64,000 bases of DNA, from assembly GCA_963556195.1 (NCBI GenBank), contig OY744517.1, forward strand, positions 142,917,847 to 142,981,846. Reading direction: 5' to 3'. The translations under genes and the position numbers were made by a program. The stretch comes from Sepiola atlantica (taxonomy: Eukaryota > Mollusca > Cephalopoda > Sepiida > Sepiolidae). Positions 1 through 10,049 of the stretch are shown one piece after another. Position 1 is the first letter of the stretch. Each line of letters opens with the position of its first letter. Under the pieces are notes generated by a model. The model was not told the DNA's origin. It searched no databases and saw only the letters and a program-made list of their open reading frames with translations.

Positions 1-770
1 GCCGAACGCTACGATGTAACATTTTGCTCGGGAACAAGCTAGGATGTCGACGCGTTTATCGAATGAGTACCGAACGTAGCATGATGAGACCACCACCGAC
101 AATTCGACCCAAGGATGTGAGGAAATTAGAAAAAAGGAAAAAGATAAGAAACGAATGACAAAAAACAAAATAATTTTAAAATACGTCTACTATGTAAATA
201 TAACCGAAATGGCTTGTTTTTTTTTGTTCGAATAAATAAATTAACAAAAAGTCTTAAATGCATGTCATCGACTGAGACTATGATGTAAGCGATGACTATC
301 ACTTTTACTACGATTAACTAACGTAACGAAGGTGATATCAATGTCAATTAACATGAGATTAACTGCTATACACATATAGCCAAACTAATTCTATATTATT
401 AAAAGTACGTATATTATTAATGTAGCAATAAGTTTATAAGTTTTGTAGAAGTAATACATATATATGTCTGAGTATCAGTAATATTACTCAGGTCCGAAGA
501 TATATGTATTAGGAGTGAGGCCATCAAGCATGTAAGCTTTAGTATTTTTTAAAGAGGAGAGTTAATACTAATATATAGAGGAAAAGATAAATAAAAATAA
601 TAAACATCACTATATAATGTATAAATAAAAAGCGGTTGGAATAAGTCAAATTTCTAGATTTGATTTTGTTGGGATTAAATAAAAAGTAGCAAACTATATA
701 ACAGATTGCAGTCGGATTTTAAAATGGTTATGGTGTTAGTTTCACAGACAAGACAAGATTTGACACTAGG
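1..770. other. AT-rich sequence without recognised features
   Basis: No ORF of note, no structured repeat and no RNA gene was seen here. Confidence 0.4.
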
Positions 771-773
771 TTT

Positions 774-989
774 CTATGATACGGATTTCTTAATAATTAA
801 CCATTCGATCTGGTATGACATTTCATGGCTTTTCAAATCCCAATAATATTTATAAAGTGAACTAGTATTATTACATCTTAGATATGTAATTGAATTTTTA
901 TGATTTGAGATATGTTGTTTAATAAGAGCAAATGTAGAACTAATGTTTTTATAATCAGATATCGCTTCATAAAATAATTTTCCACTCAC
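774..989 (-). pseudogene. Penelope-like GIY-YIG endonuclease fragment
   Basis: A 71-codon open stretch reads HISNHKNSITYLRCNN, then SSLYKYYWDLKS and YQIEWLIIKKS. The layout R/H-x-HK, then YYWDLK, then IEWxIIK matches the better preserved copy at 61633-61989 and the central part of GIY-YIG domains at the C-terminus of Penelope-like retroelements. A stop follows KKSVS, but the same frame continues with a CxxC-like KSCLVCE, so the domain is broken. No reverse transcriptase part is visible upstream. Related domains in other retroelements cannot be excluded. Confidence 0.5.
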
Positions 990-1239
990 AAAATATTTTT
1001 TCCATTCATAAAATCACTTTTCTATTAATAAAATCGTTTCAATTAATAAAATTGTTAATTTTATACATTTGCAAGGAATAGTTTGAATAGATGGAATTTG
1101 TATTAAACGCGTTCAAGATTTTAATAATACATTTCTGATGATTGTATGATTAATGGAACTACAATAAAATATTAAGACCGGCTACATTATACATCTGTAT
1201 TAATAAAAAGTTAAGTATTCTTATATGTTTATAAAATTC

Positions 1240-1570
1240 TATAAAGAGGATTAATTCCTAAACTAATTATAATGAATTTTGGAACACAGCTGCGAGACAT
1301 AAGAGGTCCAAAATGTTGGCTATATTTAGTTATATACAAAAGAATAAAAAAAAAATGAAAGCCATTCGTTAAAATGCAGCTTACCCCGATTTTTTTAGAA
1401 CTCTAAATATATGTATTAGACATGAATTAATATTAATAATTAGTTTTTTGCGGTATTGTAAAAGGTTTTAAGGGGCATAATGTGGGAACAGCTCCCATAT
1501 GAAATTCAAGTATATCAGATTTGTATTGAATTTGATCCATAGGCATTAGATATAGATTAAGCAAGTCTCT
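1240..1570 (-). repeat. Dispersed repeat H, inverted copy
   Basis: On minus it shows CTAATGCCTATGGATCAAAT, CATTATGCCCCTTAAAACCT, CTAAATATAGCCAACATTTT and GTGTTCCAAAATTCATTATA, corresponding to copies near 16 kb (the GTGTTCCAAACTTAATAAT string is at 16152). Confidence 0.6.
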
Positions 1571-2122
1571 TTGACTTTCAATTTCTTCTCAAGACCATTT
1601 AAACTTAAGCCTTTAATTTGAGACATTTTCTAGAATCAAAGTAATTTTATAGATTATGATGATTCTGGACATAAGGTATAGTATGGTTGTTTTGTTTTTA
1701 AAGCATATCAACCTTTTTCGGGTTATTTAATGCCGAATCCGGTCATTTTAGTATAAGTCTTTATACTTCAAGTTCTTTATCTGTTCAAGTAATTATTTAT
1801 GGTTTTTGATTTAGTGAAAAGGGGAAAATGGAGAGAGAGGCGGGAGAGGAAAGGAAAAGGGAAGGGGAGGGAAATTGTCGTTTTTTTTGTTTTGATTTTG
1901 CAGAACATTATTGAGTTTTGAAAACAGAAAAAAACAATAAAACATTAATGTTTGGTGCATTTTAGGTGAGGAAGCCGATATTTGCAGACAGCCTTACTTG
2001 GTAGCACCAAGAGGTTTAGTATAATTATATACTGAATTTAATATTTGTGAGAGGACATACAAGTTGTGCAACACTTCTGTTCGCGAATTAAATTTACTCG
2101 TCTTGAGTTACGTATTCTTCAA

Positions 2123-2123
<1 letters not shown>

Positions 2124-2198
<75 letters not shown>
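2124..2198. repeat. (AT)n microsatellite
   Basis: Pure alternating AT, about 75 bp. Confidence 0.95.
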
Positions 2199-2201
<3 letters not shown>

Positions 2202-2456
2202 GAGTTCGAACGGAAAACGCAATAAATCCAATTCGTTTAAATTTAGACTTCAAACAATAAAAAAACACGAATACAGTAAAATCTAGACTTCGAATGAAAG
2301 CTGAGTTTAATTGAAATCAAAAGGAAATTATTTCAGTATCATATTATGTAACACATAGTTTTGGGGTATCATCGAGTGTTGAAATGCAACATATTTTGTA
2401 AGGAAAGTTTCGTGATTTTGAAAATGGCGTTTATCGCGTTTTGCATCCGAACTCTT

Positions 2457-2459
<3 letters not shown>

Positions 2460-2498
<39 letters not shown>
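2460..2498. repeat. (AT)n microsatellite
   Basis: About 39 bp of alternating AT. Confidence 0.95.
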
Positions 2499-2500
<2 letters not shown>

Positions 2501-2606
2501 CAGATATTGGTCATCTACAGATTGGTGTTCGTCGTCATTTTGATTCATCATTGTAGCATAGATCAACGCCAAGATTTGAAACTGTAGCCACAAGTCTCTC
2601 ATATGA

Positions 2607-2774
2607 TCTCTCTCTCTCTCTCTCACTCTCTCTCTCTCTATCTCACTCTTTAAGTCAGTAAAATATACACGTGTCGGGTGGGAAATAATTATAAAATATA
2701 AATGGGTTTCGTAAGTATCTAAGTTGGGTGGATGGCGTGCTGCAATACACACACACACACACACACACACACAC
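2607..2774. repeat. (TC)n and (CA)n microsatellites
   Basis: (TC)n at 2607-2648 and (CA)n at 2747-2774. The latter starts 60-90 bp past the K2P exon, inside its presumed downstream intron. Confidence 0.9.
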
Positions 2775-2836
2775 TGTGACAGAAAGAGTCACATCTATAG
2801 CTAGAAAGTCTTTATGAAAACCTTTTACGGTCGTAC

Positions 2837-3020
2837 CTCCGAGGTTTGAACAGCAAGCAGCACAACCCGCAGCAAACCTTGCCGTAAAGGATACGGAACC
2901 CATCGGCCATCAAGTTGCCGATGTTGGTCAAGCACAGCAAGGTGAGTGGGATGCCCAGTACTGCGTAGATAATCGTCACTATCCGGCCGTGAACTGTCTT
3001 TGGAGCAACATGGCCATAAC
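2837..3020 (-). CDS. Exon of a two-pore-domain (K2P/TWiK-like) potassium channel
   Basis: K2P channels form dimeric background K+ channels in the plasma membrane. On the minus strand, right after an acceptor (TTTATTTCAG, AG at 3021-3022), the frame reads GYGHVAPKT, then [18 protein letters not shown], then [19 protein letters not shown] and a Cys-rich KVCCGLCC. This is the first selectivity filter (GYG) followed by the M2 helix and cytosolic linker of the family. The exon starts with GT, so the first Gly codon is split after its first base; an intron inside this GYG codon is a known conserved position in KCNK genes. The best donor is GGAG/GTACGA (exon end 2837); an alternative is AAAAG/GTTTTC at 2822, just before an in-frame TAA. 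The rest of the gene (M1 and pore helix upstream, P2 and M4 downstream) was not found by eye. No stop or frameshift is seen, so this is probably live coding sequence. Confidence 0.88.
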
Positions 3021-3973
3021 CTGAAATAAACAGAAGAAAGAAAACAAAATTATAAATGATACATCAGACCAAAAACGATTTCAAAATTTAGAACTTTCCT
3101 ATAAAGAGAGTTTCGGGTCATTCTTCAAAACAGAGTAAAAAATGACATTATCTCCCTTTAATAGTTTTTCTCAAATGTACATAATCATGCATTTCAAAAA
3201 TCACGTGTTTCAACCGTGAGCGCTCATATTTAATCGACATCAACAGGAATAAGAAAGCAGCACTGATTTCCGAAACCATTGGTAGTGACTTCTGTCAAAA
3301 ACTAAATACATAGTTTTCTCTTTTTACTAATCCAATCCTTTTTATTCTTTGTCTTACTCACGGAACTAACCTAATTAAAACGTATATGTATTATTTGGAT
3401 TGTTTAGACTACTATTCTCATCTTGGATGATATTCTCACAACGTTTCGACCGATGTAACCACCAACATTCTTCAAGTGCATTTTATCGATTGCGGAAATC
3501 TATACAAAAATGATTTGAGAAGGAATCGAAAACGTTTGTAACCCACATGGATCTTTCATTAATTTGTTTGATTTTAACACGAAAAAATCATTAGAAGAAT
3601 TGAAAAAATAAACTAGATATAAACAGGCAGAAGCATTATTAAAAACAACAGAACTCTTCTATATATATATAATGTTATTAAATTGTTTTCGGAATGCATT
3701 ATTTTAGTTTTATAAACTAAAGTTTTTCTTCAATCAGAGGAAAGGCAGTTATGTTTTTGTAGATGTTGGTGAATTGAGCTAGAGTTTACAAGATGCATAG
3801 TAAGGCGGCTCGATAGGGTAGTGGTTGTAAAACCAATCCAGCTACATATAATTTTTTATTTTAATACAAAAAAGACAATTAGAAAAAGAAAGTAATAAAA
3901 AAGGCATAATTAAACATACAAATTCTGTTATTTTTTAAATGTTTTCATAAATAAGAAAATGCTGCCTGAAATC

Positions 3974-3975
<2 letters not shown>

Positions 3976-4044
<69 letters not shown>
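3976..4044. repeat. (AT)n microsatellite
   Basis: About 69 bp of alternating AT. Confidence 0.95.
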
Positions 4045-4048
<4 letters not shown>

Positions 4049-4150
4049 ACGAAATTGTAAGTTGCGCGATTATTTGTTTATTCATTCTCAGTTTTATTTA
4101 TTATTTTTTCTTCCACTTGTGCGCTTATGATTTTCTGTTGACAGATTTCA

Positions 4151-4152
<2 letters not shown>

Positions 4153-4224
<72 letters not shown>
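4153..4224. repeat. (AT)n microsatellite abutting a Helitron-like end
   Basis: About 72 bp, ending directly at the CTAG terminus at 4225. Confidence 0.95.
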
Positions 4225-4225
<1 letters not shown>

Positions 4226-4775
4226 TAGCAAATATATGCTCCCTCCGGTCGCATATTTTTGCTAGGCTGCCGCGTCAGAAATGAACGCTCTCGCGTAAAC
4301 CGATGAAGTCCCAGTTATATTTTGGGGTGTTTAGACATTGATTATCTTTGTTTAAGACCAAGAATGTTTTTAGATGAAAGTAAAGAAAAAAGATTTCTAC
4401 CCCCACCCCGATTTTTGTTTTAGTTAAGAAAAGAAAAAAAAAATTTTTTTGGACACCCCCTCAAATTTTTTATTTATATCCTCCCCCCATACATATAAAT
4501 ATTTTTAATTAAAAAAAAAAGACAAACAGTAAAAAAATCAAATACAGCGAACACGATTAGTTATTTAAATGCTGCCGAGAAGAAGTTTACCTAAATTAAA
4601 TTCATTACAATGTGTGTGTTTTTTTAAAATAGTAAGTTTTAAATCAATTGTTATTTTAATTAAATAATTTGATCCAATAAAATTGTTAAAATCAATAATT
4701 TAAAAACCTAAATACAGCGAACAGTATTTTTCGAATCGGAAGAAAGGCGTATCTAAATAAAACAATAAAAAAATC

Positions 4776-4910
4776 GGTACTCTTTTACTGCAGGACCCGT
4801 GCTAACTTTGACCATGACCCTAGCTCTAAACCCTAATCCTAACCCCCACTTTGACCCTGACCCTAACGACGGAGTCAAAGTTAGCGCGGGTCCTCAAGTG
4901 TAAAAGCACC
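4776..4910. mobile_element. 135-bp hairpin MITE with 8-bp target duplication
   Basis: The ends are inverted repeats of about 37 bp (GGTACTCTTTTACTGC then AGGACCCGTGCTAACTTTGA; the right end reversed starts GGTGCTTTTACACTTG and continues AGGACCCGCGCTAACTTTGA). The same 8 bases, AAAAAATC, flank it at 4768-4775 and 4911-4918. An 8-bp duplication fits hAT-type integration. The centre is CCCTAA/CCCTGA-rich, resembling degenerate telomere repeat. Confidence 0.7.
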
Positions 4911-4989
4911 AAAAAATCAAATATAGTGAACACGATTAGTTATGTAAATACTTTCGGAAAGAAAGTTTACCTAAATTAAATTCGTTAGA

Positions 4990-5042
4990 ATGTGTGTGTG
5001 TGTTTGTGTGTTTGTGTGTGTGCGTGCGTGCGTGTGTTTGTT
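4990..5042. repeat. (GT)n-rich stretch
   Basis: GT repeats with TTTG and CGTG interruptions, inside copy 2 of the internal Helitron-like repeat. Confidence 0.85.
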
Positions 5043-5704
5043 TAATGACCTTTTTTAATTTAACAATTTGACTCTAAAATCAGTTGTATAGTTTTCCAGT
5101 ACAATGTGTTAGTTTTTTTGTTGACAGAAAAGAATAAAAATCACATCTTTTATTTTAATAAATAAAACATGGAATAATAAAAACAGTTTGTAACTGAAAC
5201 TTAACAGTGTATAAGGTGAAATTTAAATCATAAATTCCGTTGAGGTCGTGAAAAAATGATAATATTGTATATGAAAGTATTAAAAAATCAAATGCAGTAA
5301 ACACGAATAGTTTTTTAATTATCGAAAAGAAGAAGTTTACCTAAACTAAATTCGTTATAATGTGTGTGTGCGTGTTTTTAAATAGTAATTTTTAAATCAA
5401 TTATTATTTTAATTAAACAATTTGATTCAGTGAATGTGTGCTTTAAAACATAATGGCTGATAAGATTATGAAAATAAACAAACTAGAACGTTTAATAAAA
5501 AAATATCAGAGTAAAGGATCACGGTGAATGCCAGCGTTTTTGCTTACATTTTGAATAACGCACAGTCTTGCGTCCATATTGAATCAACGGAGGGAGGAAG
5601 GGAACCAATTCAATGGATTAACGCTGGCTGTTTAATCAGTTTCGCCATAGTTATATTAACTACGTAACGCATTTCATGTATGTATATATGTAAATAATAA
5701 AATA

Positions 5705-6014
5705 CATCTATTAATAATGGAGTTTATGTATCTTTCTGTCGGTCTGTAATTTATAAGTAAGATTATTAGCGTGCAAAATAGCGTAAATACATGTGGAAAT
5801 CTGAAGAAAACAATCATGAGTGTATATTTGCGAATAGTAATTTATTAGAAGTTGAAAAGCAATTGATTATGTAAATTCAGAAACGCACATAGTGTTTCCG
5901 GTGGTGTTTCTAGTAGTATATAATGAAGCTGGCGCACTTAGTAAATAGTCATGCTACTCTGATGGAGTTTCGGCTTCAGACAGACAGATACATAAACTCC
6001 ATTATTAATAGATG
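5705..6014. mobile_element. 310-bp inverted-repeat element
   Basis: The left end CATCTATTAATAATGGAGTT then TATGTATC reappears inverted at 5978-6014, giving terminal inverted repeats of about 38-40 bp with few mismatches. No ORF inside. A related terminus is at 39300-39375. No clear target duplication is visible. Confidence 0.6.
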
Positions 6015-6019
6015 CTCCA

Positions 6020-6930
6020 AACAATATAAACTATACTTCAAGGATTGTTTATAGATAAAAGAAAATTGACTGACAAAAACAATAAACGTACATTAGTTTT
6101 CGATTCATAAAACTTATGTATATTTGAAATTTTCGAAACCTGCCTGAGTACATTCCTTATGGGATTTTAAAAGTTTGACATGAATAGCATTTAATTTGAC
6201 ATATAAAACTTTTTCATTTGTTAATGTTGTACCATGTTTATTTTTAAATTATGTAATTCCATCCAGAAAACATTTTTCACTTATGACCGAAACTTAAAAA
6301 TCAGCAAGTTTTAATAAAAAACAGGGGACTACCTTAAGACGGAACTTTTATTTCTTTTACTGCATCCATTTAGATAATATGCAAACAGGTAAAATGTAAT
6401 TTACTTGACTGCATCTCGGGCAACACCGGCCAAGTATAGATATTACACCTGCCATAAATAAGTTAAGGTTTATATTTTTATAAATACGCTGTCATTAAAT
6501 CATGTAATCCCCCCCCCCAAAAAAAATAAAAGCAAACCAAAATAGATAAAAACACTGTAGTCCATCGTAGGTGGATTGTATAAGTGTGATTCTTTCGTTC
6601 TGGTTTTTATTTATTTAGATTTTTGTCAAGTAATATCATTTCTTGTGTAGCAACGGGAAATTCGAGCCGGAAATTCCGAAGAGAAATGACACCGCGTGAA
6701 ACATATGCATATATCTTACTGCTAATATAATACAAGTAAATAAATATATATGTGCATGCATGCTTATGTCTGTGCGTATGTGTATTTTTGATAATAATTT
6801 GGCTGCGTGTTCACAAAAGATTCTGACAAAAGAATAGACTGTAGTTTATATGACATCAGTTGGAACTATGCTGTTGACGTTGACTACTGTTTTGGTAACA
6901 TATACTATGCATAGACAAACACGCACCACA
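6020..6930. other. AT-rich sequence without recognised features
   Basis: It contains only a C9 run at 6511 and scattered A/T runs. Nothing gene-like. Confidence 0.4.
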
Positions 6931-6936
6931 ACACAC

Positions 6937-6938
<2 letters not shown>

Positions 6939-7007
<69 letters not shown>
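6939..7007. repeat. (AT)n(GA)n compound microsatellite
   Basis: AT to about 6984, then GA. Confidence 0.95.
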
Positions 7008-7008
<1 letters not shown>

Positions 7009-7048
7009 ATCTGACTGAAAATGGGGATAAAATGATACGACGTAATGG

Positions 7049-7145
7049 GAAATGAAAAAGGAAAGCCAAACACTATATTATTTATGTATTCATCAACGTT
7101 TCGTCTTTATTCAGGATGAAGAAAAAATGTGGAAAAATCATACAG
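7049..7145 (+). repeat. End fragment of the 17032-17626 foldback family
   Basis: AATGAAAAAGGAAAGCCAAA, TTATTTATGTATTCATCAAC, GTTTCGTCTTTATTCAGGAT follow the family's terminal 90 bp; the stem-loop half ATAAGAC seen in other copies is deleted. It lies about 40 bp after the (AT)n(GA)n array at 6939. Confidence 0.6.
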
Positions 7146-7319
7146 GTATTAATTTTGAATTGCTAGAAAATTGTTCAACTTCCAACATTGCTGTAGATGT
7201 GAAAGAAGCGAAAAATGAAAATCACGATTTTGGTAGGTCCGTTATCATCATCAGTCTGTATCTTTTAAGGGACGCGAAAATGAATGGGATGATGGCTTGG
7301 ACTAATTAACCTCTCATAT

Positions 7320-8170
7320 CTTTTTTTAGCTGGGGGGGGGGTCTCGGTCAAAATATGTCACAGCCGAGTTTGGCCGACAGTGGATGTAGGGGCGGGGGGG
7401 GGGGGGGGGTCAGAAGTCAGAATCTACCGTTATGTTCTGAATTAGGAAGAGAAAAACGATAGAAAAGACTGGAAAAAAGAAGCAATTATAATTTCTATGA
7501 ATGTAAAAGCGTGAGATTTTTTATTTACTATTTTGAAACGCAAATTATGATTAAAGATAAAAAGTGTTGTCATAAGGAGAGAGAGGGCATCATACCTATT
7601 AGTTTAAATATTAAAGTGTGAGTGTATTAATTTATTCCTATTCATTTGATTATTTTATTATGTGTTACATGAATTAATTAATAAATTTCTTGCAATATGT
7701 AGAATTATGTATAAAAGTGGGTTGGGAATCATATAACTCGTTTATTTATTTATGCATGAATATGTTTATTTGTATTTACTTAGTTCTTTATTTGTATATT
7801 ATTAATTGATCAATAATTATTAAAAGTATTTATGATTATACAAGTGTATGTATGTGGAACATGTGAATATAAGTAAAAAGTGAGGATATGATATTCATAG
7901 TGTCTTAAATTATATGTAAATGTATTATTTATTCCCATTTATTTAATTAGTAGTGTATTATTAATTCACCAAATACCATTAATATAATTATGAGCATAAC
8001 ATTTTTATGCATGTGTGATATGTGTAAAAAGTGTGAGAAGAGATGGAAATGGACTCTAATTAGTTTATTTAGTTATGTGTGAGTGTCTTTATTTATTGCG
8101 ATATTTTAGCAATTTGTGTATATTTATTAATAGTTAATGTGGTATTGGGTGGTTATCCAGGTTCTGATGT
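7320..8170. other. AT-rich sequence with two poly-G runs
   Basis: G-runs lie at 7334-7341 and 7391-7409. The remainder, from 7500 on, is a TTTATTTATTA-like low-complexity stretch with no coding signal. Confidence 0.4.
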
Positions 8171-8269
8171 TAATTTTTGTTCCATCATAATGACACAAAA
8201 TGTCGAACTCCCCATGGGCAACTTCTAAATGGAGTCCTTGCCTGTTGTTTTAAGTTTGAGTTTCTTCAA

Positions 8270-8272
<3 letters not shown>

Positions 8273-8348
<76 letters not shown>
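8273..8348. repeat. (AT)n microsatellite
   Basis: About 76 bp, left border of the inverted 5S-SINE fragment. Confidence 0.95.
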
Positions 8349-8351
<3 letters not shown>

Positions 8352-8458
8352 GGCATTGCTTGATTCCAATGGATGGCAAGTAGTAATACAAGACGACTGG
8401 AAACAATGCCGAGATAAACAGAGAGCACATACAGCACCTGGTATTCCCAAATGGTCAC

Positions 8459-8459
<1 letters not shown>
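8349..8459 (-). mobile_element. 5S-derived SINE fragment inside (AT)n arrays, inverted
   Basis: On minus it starts ATGGGTGACCATTTGGGAAT, ACCAGGTGCTGT (the 3' end of 5S) and continues with the same tail as the plus copy (CTCGGCATTGTTTCCAGTCG). Both ends are cut exactly at (AT)n arrays. With the copy at 8617 it forms an inverted repeat of about 90 bp. Confidence 0.65.
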
Positions 8460-8552
<93 letters not shown>

Positions 8553-8567
8553 TTGAATATATATATA

Positions 8568-8612
<45 letters not shown>

Positions 8613-8616
8613 CATA
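8460..8616. repeat. Compound (AT)n array
   Basis: AT to 8549, a short TATTGAAT break, AT again to about 8608, then CATACATAC. It is the spacer between the two 5S-SINE arms. Confidence 0.95.
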
Positions 8617-8860
8617 CGGCACAATCACGTTGACACACTGGTTCCCGTTAGATCACCGAAGTTAAGCAGCGTCGAGCATGCCAGTACTAAATGGGTGCTG
8701 TATGTGCTCTCTGTTCATCTCGGCATTGTTTCCAGTCGTCTTGTATTACTACTTGCCATTGGAATCAAGCAATGCCGACTCAGGAGAGCGGTTGTTGTTG
8801 ATTGCGCAACCCTTGCAATTACAAATTCACGCGCGGGGCACTCATACGTCGAAATCGACG
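8617..8860 (+). mobile_element. 5S-rRNA-derived SINE (SINE3-like)
   Basis: GTTAGATCACCGAAGTTAAG then CAGCGTCGAGC and AGTACTAAATGGGTG follow the 5S rRNA gene from its loop A/box A region to box C. Right after GGGTG the sequence jumps to GCTGTATGTGCTCTCTG; relative to the minus copy at 8349-8459 about 18 bases (ACCATTTGGGAATACCAG) are missing. A non-5S tail follows (CTCGGCATTGTTTCCAGTCG, GAATCAAGCAATGCCGACTC). A 5S head plus foreign tail is the SINE3 architecture. The end of the tail is uncertain. Confidence 0.65.
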
Positions 8861-8889
8861 GGAGAGTCCATCATATATATAGGGATAAT

Positions 8890-9960
8890 AAGTGATGAAA
8901 TAGATAAAATTTGCAACCTTATAAACTATAAGGAATACAAATACAAAATGAGATTTAAATCATGGCTTTTCAAAGATAATGCTCTTATCGTCAGAAGGTC
9001 TGACCAATACTAATTTGATATTAATTAATTATTAGAGGTAAATATCATAAAAAAGCAAAAGTGAAAAATATATTTTGAAAAACATTATAGGGAAAAATGT
9101 CTCGATATAAGTCATTAAACAGATCAAACATGATTCGGACTATAGACATGTACATTTAAATGATAAAACTGTTTTAGCAATCCAAACAAAGAAGACGAAC
9201 AATGTTCTATGTTATTTCGAAACCTTGAGTGCTCCAAAAAATAATATTTTATGGTCTCAGATAATCCCGGACATTTAGGCCCGAATGATACTTGAAAATT
9301 ACTAAGAGCACAATAACATTATGTATAAATCCATGCCTCAAAACATACTCGGCTCAAAATGGTTCAGAGGAAATAGACGTTGGAAGTCAAAACTATTAAT
9401 GGATGTGTCAATTAATACTAGATTTGAAATTTAGAATGAAAGTAGCAGTAGGAGGAATTAATCGAAAAAAGCCGCTTATGCAAATATAAATTATGAGCTC
9501 GAATGGATATTTGAAGTTGGTGGTGATTAAGTTAATTGTGGAAGGTTTAGCGTACATCATGCTTATTGAGGTAGGAAATGCAGTTGTCGCGGTAGGAGAT
9601 GAACTAGTTTAGATATTAAGATTACATAAGGAAATGCTGTGGGAGGAAAGGGAGAGAAGTGAAGCCAAGGAAAAGAGGAGAGGGAGGTCACATATAGGCG
9701 ACTGTGCGCGAATTAATATTTAACATTAAAGAAGATCGAAGGGGGTCAGATATAAGCGATACATATATATATTATGCCGATATTTCTGTTTTAGTAATGT
9801 TTAAGTTCTTCTAAAATGAAAATGAAAAAGAAGGAGAAAAAGAAAAGGAGAAAGCGAGAGAAAATGTATGGGGAAAGGAAGAAATATATAGTTTTAAAAT
9901 AAAATATTATAAACTGTTGATGTTTATTATCTCCGGGAATTCATTGTTTAAAAGATTTAA
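8890..9960. other. AT-rich sequence without recognised features
   Basis: Nothing recognisable apart from a purine-rich stretch at 9815-9880. Confidence 0.35.
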
Positions 9961-9964
9961 GAGC

Positions 9965-9968
<4 letters not shown>

Positions 9969-10044
<76 letters not shown>
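9969..10044. repeat. (AT)n microsatellite
   Basis: About 76 bp. Confidence 0.95.

Positions 10045-10049
<5 letters not shown>

Larger units (their letters stand above)
4225..5440 (-). mobile_element. Helitron-like element with three-copy internal repeat
   Basis: On minus the sequence ends with a hairpin (ATATGC, loop GACCGGAGGGA, GCATAT), then ATTTG and CTAG/T (CTAG at 4228-4225), a Helitron-type 3' end. Here CTAG also opens a 15-bp inverted repeat with one mismatch (4225-4239 with 4251-4265). Further in, a repeat starting AAAAAATCAAATACAGCGAA on plus recurs at 4532, 4911 and 5282. Each copy carries AGTTTACCTAAATTAAATTC (or close) and then a GT-rich stretch. The 5' end was not found. Confidence 0.5.

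Noticed and set aside
2655..2903. 82-codon minus ORF overlapping the K2P exon
   Set aside because: It is in a different frame from the conserved channel residues and runs into the (CA)n array.
3800..3835. Possible tRNA/SINE A-box (CGATAGGGTAGTGGTTG)
   Set aside because: No B-box follows at a suitable distance and no other copy was seen.
4532..5440. CRISPR-like array from the repeated AAAAAATCAAAT units
   Set aside because: Only three copies with about 370-bp spacing, diverged, in a eukaryotic context and with transposon ends; not a CRISPR.
8225..8638. Long ORFs rich in Ile-Tyr (and Thr-His, Ser-Leu, Cys-Val) over many positions of the window
   Set aside because: They are translations of (AT)n, (CA)n, (GA)n and (GT)n microsatellites, open in several frames by composition.
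8640..8700. Functional 5S rRNA gene
   Set aside because: The 5' end is degraded, box C is deleted, and a SINE tail replaces the terminator.
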